Positions 55,251 to 64,000 of a stretch of 64,000 nt of DNA are shown here, piece after piece. The stretch lies in assembly GCA_036768485.1 (NCBI GenBank), contig JAVLUZ010000228.1:1-64000 (forward strand), read 5' to 3'. Numbering within the stretch: position 1 is the stretch's first letter; every line of letters begins with the position of its first letter. The DNA is from Mermis nigrescens (Eukaryota; Nematoda; Enoplea; Mermithida; Mermithidae). A program made the translations under genes and the position numbers. The notes under the pieces were generated by a model that was not told the DNA's origin, made no database searches, and saw nothing but the letters and a program-made list of their open reading frames with translations.

Positions 55251-57420
55251 TGGTTTAAATAATATTTTACCATTCTTACCAATTTTTTAAATTTTGGTTG
55301 CAATTGCTGCAAAGATAAGGACTTTGCAAAAAACAGATTATACAATGTATTTTTGCTAATTTTAGTCTGTTTAAGCCTTGCTACTAATACTTTCTGCCAA
55401 ATTATGTAAACTATTGTTTCTTTCTTTTTAGATTTTTGAACGTTTTTCCTTATAAATCCAAAATGCATAATATTTTTATATTCAATAAGTCAGAAATAAT
55501 TTTTCATAAAGATGCAAAGTGAATAATCTGTGTTTGTCATAATTTTCTTCACCTCATCAACTTATTTCCCGTTCTATCATTTGATCGAGCTTCTTATTTC
55601 TCAGAAGCCTGCCAATAGCAGCTCTGCCAGCTTGCAATGAACCTAGCAGTTCCAATGATGATTTGTGATTTTTTCTATCTTTATTTTGCTCTGATCTAGT
55701 TATGCCTTATCTGATTGGAGTAAACTGTTATTGCATCTTCTTTGGCTATGAAAATCTATTAATAAGAATGTTTGTTTCATCAGGTTTTTCAGTAACGAGG
55801 TCCTATATCTAGTTCAAATTTTAGCTGAATAAAAAAATATAATCTGGCAAAAAGTCCCATATCCTTTTAGGCTACAGTAATCTAGTAATAAAATGTGTAT
55901 GCATCTTTAAAGTTTACAATCTTATTGATGTAGTGCTAGTTAGAATTAACACAAAAAATTGCTTCAATTATACTTATTCCCAATTTTTACATTGAATATT
56001 AATCTTTAAGTGCGATTATCTCAAAGTGATCAAAAATGGATATGAGACCTTTTGCCAGAATAGGGACAAAAAAATTTAAATTTTTATAATCAGTTCTAGT
56101 TGGAATATTTAAATTGAGTGTAAAAAATTATTAAAAAACTTAATATCCTATGCGTCAATCTTATCTTCTCAAAGAGTAAAACTTTATGAAAAATTTAGTC
56201 AATAATCCCATGAAAAGTGCAGAAATTCAACAACTTTTAGCTAAATATACGCATAGAATAAACTTGAAAAGATGAAAAACTTGTATTGTAAAATCTAAAG
56301 TGGTACCAAAATCGCCAGATACTCATTGAACTTATTAATAAATGCCTATATGCTCACAAGTGAATGAGCTAACTCTATTTGCATGCAGCAAAAAAGCATT
56401 TCTGAATTGTTGTCATCCAGTTTGTATTTCCTATACAAAAGGTTTTAAAAACATAAGAGATTCTGAAAATATTGACTCTTAATCATTCTAACCCCTTGCT
56501 ACCAGCTACATAAAAAACATAATATTAGGTGCAAGCGAGCAGAATTTTTTTCTGATAAAAAAAGTGCTCTCTTTTACATTGCACAAAAATTGCTCCAGAA
56601 ATTTTTGTACCATATAAAAGCGATTTAATATATAAAAATTGTAAAACTTGCATAATTTTTGTATGAAAAATCTCTTTTTTAATGCAAGTAAGCAGTTCTG
56701 ACAAAAATAAATTTTGCATAAATTTAATAATGCCTTCAGTAGAATTTAAATGCCACAATAGTTTAATTGCATAAATGGTCTAGGAAGTCATATAATGACT
56801 GGGTTTTGGCTCTTTGTGGGTCAGCTTCTGAGTTTACTTGGCCAATTTCTAACCAAATCAACATCAAATTTCAAAAACAATTTGCTTGAAGTAAATCTAA
56901 ATCAAAGTTTTTCCAAAAATATTGCCAAACAGACCATCAAATGCATTCTTGTAATGAATTTGCAAATAAAATATGACTAGTATGATGTTAGAAAATTTAA
57001 AAAAAAACATTTTCCTGTGGACCTGTCAATGAATTTAATATGCTTGATTAAATTTCATTCTTTTTACAAGTTTTTGTAATAAATAAATAATGAATATATA
57101 ATTGTTTGACAGAGGTACTGTTATATACTGCAAGCCAAGCCATACAGCTTGGCTGCATGACTATTTTGGCCAAAGTCAATAATTGGCCATAAAATCAATA
57201 GTAAGTCAATAGGTACACAGCTATGTACAATTCAGTATGTATATAACTATATAGACCCTTGGTTTGCAAGTCATACTGTAGGTACATTCCCTAAAGCCTG
57301 GTTCACAGAGGCGCAATCACCTGCAATCTGCAATCTGAAACACAGACAGCCATCTGACTTGCACAAGTTGCAATGCATTGCACCCATGTGAATGGCATTG
57401 CAACTGCATGCAACTGGCCA
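55251..57420. other. Gene-free AT-rich interval
   Basis: No repeat family or coding sequence could be assigned in about 2.2 kb. Confidence 0.45.
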
Positions 57421-57428
57421 TTTGCAAG

Positions 57429-57671
57429 CATAGGTGGGCGGCACCAAAGTTCTGGGGGGAGGGGGTGGGGTGAAAAAACTTTCAAAGGTCAAGAAATGGT
57501 CTTAAAAGTAGTCATATGGCAAAAAAAATATTTTTTGACATTTCTAATCAAGCACTATCCAATGGCATCAGAAAATTGTTAAAAAGGAAAAAAAATTTTC
57601 AAAATTTGAATTCTGGGGGGGGTATTTTAACTACTGGGGGTGCATACCCCCTACCCCCAAACCCATGTGTG
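57429..57671 (-). mobile_element. MITE family A
   Basis: It is 243 bp, with ends CATAGGTGGGCGGCACC and ACCCATGTGTG, and the core AGCACTATCCAATGGCATCA. The flanks TTTGCAAG and GTTGCAAG agree at seven of eight positions. Confidence 0.88.
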
Positions 57672-57679
57672 GTTGCAAG

Positions 57680-58800
57680 GCATTGCAGCAGATGTAATGG
57701 ACCAAGTTTAATTTTTTTGCCTGCAACTGAGTGAAATCCTCATAAAAATTCATTTTTTGCTTACAAGGGACGCATATCAATGAGGATGCATGCTTGCTTT
57801 TCGCACAATTGTAGGTACTTATCCGCACAGTATATGCTATGATGTCTTTTCTAGGTAATCCATAATTTTTGAACTGCATTTGTCTTGATTTGACAAATTT
57901 TGATATTATAAAATGTGGAACACTGAAACTACTTTGATACTTATTAGCTCGATCAATGAAGAGCCATGCTTATAGAATCCCAGACACATGGATTACAAAA
58001 ATAACAAATTGTTACAAGCAAAATTTGAAGCAATTTCAATTAAGTTGAATTCTAAGTCTTCTGGTAGGTTTATTATATAATGTACTGTGCTATTTTTGTA
58101 ATGAGTTTCATGAATAGGGTGAAAAAATTTTTGCAATACATATTTGAAAAATAATATATCATATAATACACATATCTTGTTAAAACTTTTTGTTAATCTA
58201 TTTTTGATGCAAAAAAGAACAGAATTGAAGTTGCTCAGTAAAATGACAAAACACAAATTAGAATCCACTGAAACTTATCCTATTGTCCAGAAGCAGCACC
58301 TGGACCATTGAAATATTCAACAAAACTTTTTTGTACAATCAAGTGGGGCAATTTTGGACACATTTTGCATTTGTTACATCAAAGCGCATAGCTCACCAGC
58401 TTGTTCATTTATAGTAATATAATTTTTCTCTGCAACATGGCTGTCCTTTGCTTAACATTTTATCAGCGTTTTTGCACTACTGTCATGCTTCAATGCTCAT
58501 AGGGTGCTCATTTTCAGAATCTTACTTTTTGAACCAATTATTTTACCTTTCAAACTTTTGCTGCCATTTCTTCAAGATATCTATCTGGAATGTGGAATTA
58601 AGCTTTTGGACAGTGAAGATAATTAACCAGAAGGTGGCGAAATGTTATTAGTCTAGATTATAAACTTCCAAAATTGTGAATTGATAACTTCAAAATTTTG
58701 TTTTTTGCAAAATTGTTGGGTAACTTTGGACACATGTCCAAAATACCCTATTGAACAATTACTTCTTTAGGCTTTTAAAACTATTTTACTTTAATTTAAC
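57680..58800. other. Gene-free AT-rich interval
   Basis: No assignable feature was seen. It leads into the pogo-like fragment. Confidence 0.45.
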
Positions 58801-59560
58801 ATGGCTCACACATACATACAGAAAAAGCTTGCAAGTCAGCCTTCAGAGCAAACAATCCAGGAGGCAGTTTCAGCAGTCAAGGATGGTATGCCAATAAGAA
58901 TTGCCACTGAAACCTATGGACTGCCCAAACCTACATTATATGATAAATGTACTAATCTGCATACAAAGGATGTTGGTCGTCCAAAGACATTCAGTGATTA
59001 AGAAGAAGAATCATTTGTCAGAGCACTCATAACTCTAGCTGACTGGGGGTTTCTATTAAGTTTTCAGGATCTGAAACAATCAGTGGAAGGATGCTTAGCC
59101 CATTCAGGAAGAATCATTTCTAAATTTCAAGACAACAAGCCAGGGAAAGAATAGTGCCTGGGCTCTTTGAAACATCATGAGTCTCAGCTTTCACAACATT
59201 TTGCGAATAATATAAAACAATCAAGGGCCCTTGTCAGCCGAGAAGAAATGCAGAAGTATTCTGAAAATCTGGAAAACTCAGTTGAAAATGTGCCTGGAGA
59301 AAATATCTTCAATTATGATGGGACTGGTGGATGATCCTAAGATGTCAAAAGTAATGCCAAAAAAAGGAACAAAATACATTGATAGAATGATGAATACGTC
59401 CAAGGTGGCAGTCTCAGTGATGTTCAGATAGTGGCATCCACTCACCCTTGTACTTTGTATACAAAGCAGAGTACATGTGGGATAGCTGGAAGGTTGAGGC
59501 CCAGATGTTGTGCCAAGTTGTGCAATGCAGACAATTATCTTCTATTATTTTTCATAATTT
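58801..59560 (+). pseudogene. pogo/Tigger-like transposase, truncated and broken
   Basis: From ATG at 58,801 an HTH psq-type domain is read (IQEAVSAVKDGMPIRIATET, PKPTLYDK). The linker and core of pogo-like proteins follow: ITLADWGFLLSFQDLKQSVE, FQDNKPGKE, SRALVSREEMQKYSENLENS, NIFNYDGTGG (normally DETN, so the catalytic Glu position has changed) and KKGTKYIDRMMNTSKVAVSV. It trails off near 59,560 after HSPLYFVYKAEYMWDSWKVE. Stops lie at 58,999, 59,152, 59,332 and 59,429. The remaining DDE core and the C-terminus are missing. Confidence 0.85.
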
Positions 59561-60085
59561 TTATGTCACAGGTCATTTAATTGCTCTTATTGTTAATGTC
59601 AAAAACTAGTACATTTCTGTTTCATTTACCCCTAAAATACCTAGAATGAACTTCAAATGATCTGAAAGTCAACATTTTTGATGAATTCTTATATTTTTTA
59701 CTTTCAAGAGTGACGAAACTAGTCAGAATAGGACAAAATGTTGTTTAAAATGCAGTTTTTTGCATTAGAACATGTTATATAGGATGTTTTAACCATTTTT
59801 CATATTTGACCTGCAAAATAGGCTAGACTCTAAATTTAGTGGTCCTATATTTTGGCATTTTATTTCAGCTTCTCCCTGAACTTTCGACCTCAGGAAACTA
59901 CGGTAGGTGCAAATGACAAGTACAGAAGTGACAAATTGCTAATCATCTTGATCGTTCAGCTCGTTTTTGCTATCACTATTTTGTGTGTTCTACATATCTT
60001 TATAATGGCAAAAATTGTATTTCAAAAGGGAAAAGTCAATTTTTTGGCAGTTTTTGCTGTTTTAAGATGATTCTTAGCAATTTTA
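59561..60085. other. Non-coding interval
   Basis: AT-rich sequence with GTCATTTAATTGCTCTTATT, which resembles a block of MITE family C (36,390). Nothing else is assignable. Confidence 0.4.
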
Positions 60086-61330
60086 GCCCCTACAAACCCA
60101 GGAATTAGCTAAAATACACTGACAAAAGTCGAACAACTCTGTTTTCATCACACCCAAGTTGCTACTGTACCAAATTACAGTACCCAAAAACTTGTGTGTA
60201 CAAAATGTACAAAGATTTTTAGGACAACAAAAATTGTATAAAGGTGTAAAATTTTCAAAAATTTTGGCGCTTTGCGCCAAAATGAGTAATTGTTTGTCTA
60301 GATCTTAAAAATGGCAGAATTTGCAATTGAAATGGAAAAATGTAAAATTTTTTGGCACTTCGCGCCATTTGGAGACAATTTGTAATAATTGTTGGCGTCA
60401 GAAACAGTGGTTTTTTTTTGTACAAGGTCTGTTTGTACATATACAAAGATGGTTCTCGAAAGTTTCTGTACATTTTGTATGCGCAAATTTTTGCATATGA
60501 TAATATAGTACAGTTGCAATTTTAGTATGGTAAAACAGGGTTTTCAATCTTTGGAAGAGTATTTTGCTAATTTCTGGGTTTATGATGCCAAAAATTACTA
60601 AAAATTATCCCAAAATGGCGCAAAGCGCCAAAAAATTTGACATTTTTCCATTTTAATTGCAAATTCTGCTAATTTAAAGATACATAGGACAAACAAATAC
60701 TCAGTGCCAAAAATTTCTTGGAATTTTATAACTTTTTATGGTTTTTGTCTTCTCAAAAATCTTTGTACATTTTGTACACACAAATATTTGGGTATTGTAA
60801 TATGGTACAGCAGCAATTTTAGTGTGGTAAAACCAGGGTTGCTTGACTTTTTGTAGTGCAATTTAGCTAATTTTTGGTTCTCTAAGAGCAAAAATTGCTA
60901 AGAATCGTTTTAAAACGGCACAAAGCGCCATAAAATTTGACATTTTTCCATTCTAAATGCAAATTCTGCTATTTTAAAGATATATAGAACACACAATTAC
61001 CCAGTTTGGCACTAAGCGCCAAAAATTTTTGCAAATTTTAGACCTTTGCAATTTTTGTCTTCCCAAAACTCTTTGTACATGTACAAAGACAGTCCCAAAA
61101 AGTCACTGTACATCGTGAAAAACCTTCTCTGAGTACAAAAAATATTGGTCAGAAATCCAGAAATTAGCTAAAATACACTACCAAAGATTAAAAACACTTT
61201 TTACCACACTAAAATTGCTACTGTACTATTATAGTAGACTAAAATTTGCACGTACAAAATGTACAAAGACTTTTGGGTACCATATTTGTACATGGACAAA
61301 CGGACCTTGTATCAAAAAAACTGCTTTGTA
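60086..61330. repeat. Alternating-orientation repeat cluster with GGCGC hairpins
   Basis: Units of about 300 bp share TTAGCTAATTT, GGCGCAAAGCGCC, ATTTGACATTTTTCCATT, TGCAAATTCTGCTA, TTTTGTCTTC, TCTTTGTACATTTTGTACA and AATTTTAGTGTGGTAAAAC. Two units run plus-ward (about 60,530-61,090). Flanking units at about 60,090-60,500 and 61,150-61,320 run the other way. Single strands could fold into large hairpins. No coding sequence is present. Confidence 0.82.
60261..60283. repeat. Perfect hairpin, arms ATTTTGGCGC, TTT loop
   Basis: Ten paired bases surround TTT. Related hairpins lie at 60,352-60,367 (TTC loop, one mismatch), 60,616-60,630 (AAA loop), 60,916-60,930 and near 61,002-61,022 (TAA loop, one mismatch). 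Confidence 0.93.
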
Positions 61331-61664
61331 TTGAATTTACTTTTGCGACCATTTCAATAATGACACATTGCCTTTTTAAAGTATTTGTTATGATCAGGTG
61401 GAGGGCATGCAAGAAGCAGCCAACATTTTTGAATTAGACAATTTCCATTGCTTTAACAACATTAGCCCCATTATCACAGATGACAAGTCGCACTTTGCTA
61501 AGTAAATTGAAATCTAACAGCACCACTGTTTTTTTTGTATGAGACAAAAATTTTGAGGCTCGTAAAAAGATTTTTGGAGCCATCTTTGTACAACATACAA
61601 AGACTTTTTGGGACAAAGTAATAGTAATTTTACCGTCTTTTTGAGTATTTTTTAGCAAAATTTC

Positions 61665-61830
61665 TAAAAATTTTGGTGCTTCACGCCAAGTATCATAATT
61701 ACATTCTATTTAGCTCCAAGCGTAGGCATTTAACACTCCAAAATCTATCTATAAGCATCTTTGAACAGATTGAAGCATATTTTACATCTATTTCTACTGT
61801 TTTACAAAGATTTTATGCAGAAAAAAGAAG
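61665..61830 (+). repeat. Dispersed repeat, copy 2 (partner near 575-750)
   Basis: After the hairpin TTGGTGCTTCACGCCAA it contains AACACTCCAAAAT, TTTTACATCTA and TTTTATGCAGAAAA, in the order found near the start of the window. Confidence 0.55.
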
Positions 61831-63092
61831 TATTATACAACTTTGCACTGTTTTCTGCCATTTGAAGATAAAATTGACTCATTTATCTTTGTGTTGCATT
61901 AAATTCATATGCAAATTTGTGTCTATTATGAGATTCCGTCAGCACATTGCAACTGCTTATTATTTTTAATTGTGTAACACAAGTCATTTTAACTTACTGA
62001 GTTGAATTCTATGTGTAATTTCAACCTAAGACTCATGAAAATTTTGGCGTTTTGGGCCAAACTAATATGACCAGCTGAATTTAGGACAGAGTCGCACCTT
62101 TAGTGAAGCATGCGGGTCATGGATAACAATCTAGTGGTATGTAAAAATGTGTACATTCAATTGCATATCTTTAAGTTATGTGTACAAAAAAAATTTTGCT
62201 CGTTCAAAGACATTTCTGGAGATCTTTGTACATGTGCAAAGAGGCTCATACAAAAAAACAGTGAACAACACCCTTTTTAAGGCAGAAGCCAAATTTTGCC
62301 TCTATGATTATCTGAGAATGGTAAGCATTTAACAACTGCCACCTTAGGTTTGCATGTTTCTTTATCAATAAAATGAACCATAACCGCCATATAAGCATCT
62401 TTGGCTGCAAAGCTTCACATATCCATTGTTATTGAACAAAACTTTAAATGATCGGTGCTGTATTTGTGCTATTTTTGTATTACTCAAAAATGCAAAATTA
62501 AAATGCCCTCGGTCCCTTGGCCATTTTGCTGAAGCCGAGGCCTCATCCGATCCCTAGTGGAGGGAGACATTGATACGGAGACATTAATACATCTCTCAAC
62601 AAGATATTGACTCACATGCACTGTATATTTTCAACTCATGAAATTTCATTCTTTTTTGTAGAATGCTAAAAATTTTGTTATGCAACAAATGGTCTGGTCA
62701 CTGATATTTAAATGATCGTCACTTACTCATATTGACAGATTTAGTAAAAATAAGGTTATGAAGAATTGAAGGTGTAGGTTGCCCCTCAAAAAATTGGGTA
62801 TCTAATACTCACTTTTAAAGCTTTTATGTGCTGTCGTTGGATTAGAACAGGGATAAATTTAGATTGGTTAGAGAGAGAAGGCGGCTCCTCTGTTTGCTTA
62901 ACATAGTTGAAAATATAAAGAATGAATATTTTTTTTGAAAATTTTTGTCCCTTTTCCTGTCAGTTTCCCAAATATATTTTAGTGCAGTTTTTTATAGCAT
63001 AGCATTCACTGAGTTTTTTGCAGTCCAGCAGCCAGATTTTTGCGTCCAATAAATTTTTCTTTTGGCGCAGCACAGGTATTGTAGTTCTTATA
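61831..63092. other. Gene-free interval
   Basis: It contains scattered TTTGTACA motifs (for example CTTTGTACATGTGCAAAG near 62,222) and an imperfect TTGGCGTTTTGGGCCAA hairpin near 62,042. No coding sequence is seen. Confidence 0.45.
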
Positions 63093-63100
63093 GTGAAGTT

Positions 63101-63365
63101 TACACATGGGCGTGGGGGTTTGGGGGGGTATGCACCTCCTTGAAAGTTGAAAACCCCTTCCCCCAGAAATCAAAATACCCCCAGAAAATTTTTTTGCTTT
63201 TTCAGCAATTTTTTGATGCCATTGGATAGAGCTTGATGAGAAACGTCAAAAAATGGTGTTTTTGCCATACAACCACTTTTAAGACCATTTTTTGACCTTT
63301 AAAATTTTTTCACCCCTACCCAGAAATTTTTTAACCCCCCTGAATTTTGGTGCTGCCCACCTATG
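63101..63365 (+). mobile_element. MITE family A (first of a same-target pair)
   Basis: It is 265 bp, from TACACATGGGCGTGGGG to CTGCCCACCTATG, with the core GCCATTGGATAGAGCTTGAT. It is flanked by GTGAAGTT (63,093-63,100) and GTGAAGTC (63,366-63,373). Confidence 0.93.
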
Positions 63366-63373
63366 GTGAAGTC

Positions 63374-63539
63374 CATCGGTAGGCAGCACCAAAAACACCA
63401 TTTTTCGACGTTTCTCATCAGGCACTATCTAATGGCATCAAAAAATTGCTAAAAAGCAAAAAAAATTTCAAATTCGAATTCTGGGGGAGTATTCTGATTA
63501 CTGGGGGTGCATACCCCCAAGCCCCCACACCTATGTGTG
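63374..63539 (-). mobile_element. MITE family A (second of a same-target pair, inverted)
   Basis: It is 166 bp, from CATCGGTAGGCAGCACC to CCACACCTATGTGTG, in the opposite orientation to its neighbour. Identical GTGAAGTC octamers flank it (63,366-63,373 and 63,540-63,547). The left octamer is shared with the first copy. Confidence 0.93.
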
Positions 63540-63547
63540 GTGAAGTC

Positions 63548-64000
63548 TTGAGTAAAAGCAAAGTGAACTCATCTCCATGATTTTGGCACAATATGTGCGT
63601 ATGAATGGAAAGAAAATACAGTTTCATTTGTAAATGGCTTAGCTATCTTTGGCTTTTCTATACCTTATACTTCCAAATTTCATAGATTTTTGCAGTGTTA
63701 TTTAATGAAAATGTGAGGGGGGAGTAGGCACCTTCTTTCTACAAATTTCCGCATATTTTTGGAATTCCTTGGGCCATATGAATTATTTAGCATATATCAA
63801 AATAGCTTAAAAACCTATTTTTTGCACTTTCAAAGAATTTTTCGGATTACATCTGTTTGTTTTGCAAAAGTTTGGAAGTTTTTGACCTGTCATCAGTTGA
63901 TAATACCCCAAAAAGTTTTTGTAATCAATTATGATTCAATATTAAGTCAAAATAAGATAAGAAGTGAGAATATGGTGACAAAATATTACCAATTTAAGCA
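63548..64000. other. Gene-free interval to window end
   Basis: AT-rich sequence without assignable repeats or reading frames. Confidence 0.45.

Overview
The window is AT-rich nuclear DNA from an animal, most likely an invertebrate. No bacterial-type operons are visible, spliceosomal introns with GT..AG ends can be read, and almost all recognisable protein sequence belongs to eukaryotic transposable elements: Ty3/gypsy, Polinton/Maverick, piggyBac, pogo, a DUF7869/Sola-like transposase, hAT-type MITEs and a mariner-type MITE. I cannot name the species. I see no intact host gene, no convincing tRNA or rRNA gene and no CRISPR array. A 187-base poly-G run abuts a 100-base assembly gap at 39,650-39,936.

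Layout. 1-8,110: old MITE copies (family B, family A), microsatellites, a direct-repeat pair and a GTCCG hairpin cluster. 8,217-24,174: one decayed Ty3/gypsy retrotransposon with both LTRs, a primer-binding site, gag, protease, RT, RNase H, integrase and a polypurine tract. It carries a 4.7-kb repeat-filled spacer between protease and RT, and fourteen 34-bp tandem repeats behind the integrase. It sits inside a hAT-type MITE, and its 3' LTR is itself broken by a mariner-type MITE. 24,571-25,105: a complete miniature LTR element (TRIM) with LTR, PBS, PPT, LTR and a 4-bp target duplication. 26.9-28.3 kb: hAT-type MITEs. 28.6-37.8 kb, minus strand: a multi-exon piggyBac-type transposase gene, now broken, whose introns hold hAT-type insertions. 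40.2-42.1 kb: long-period repeats built on TTTACAC/GTGTAAA motifs. 42.8-51 kb: a near-perfect 173-bp inverted repeat, an inverted partial copy of a protein-primed DNA polymerase B, and a reduced Polinton (integrase plus polB) with AAAGTTT/AAACTTT arrays outside it. 51.7-52.2 kb: one MITE inserted in another. 52.8-55.25 kb: a DDD transposase pseudogene. 58.8-59.55 kb: a pogo-like pseudogene. 60.1-61.8 kb: alternating-orientation repeats with GGCGC...GCGCC hairpins. 63.1-63.55 kb: two MITEs that hit the same 8-bp target.

How it fits together. The transposable elements can be dated relative to one another by nesting. MITE families A, B and C share ends of the form CAyAnnTGGGC or CATACATG and, where measurable, 8-bp target duplications, as expected of hAT elements; no hAT transposase is encoded here, so they were moved in trans. 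A second theme is a set of short, GC-rich, near-perfect hairpins with 3-base loops scattered through otherwise AT-rich DNA, including triplets placed back to back. These are the least explained structures in the window.
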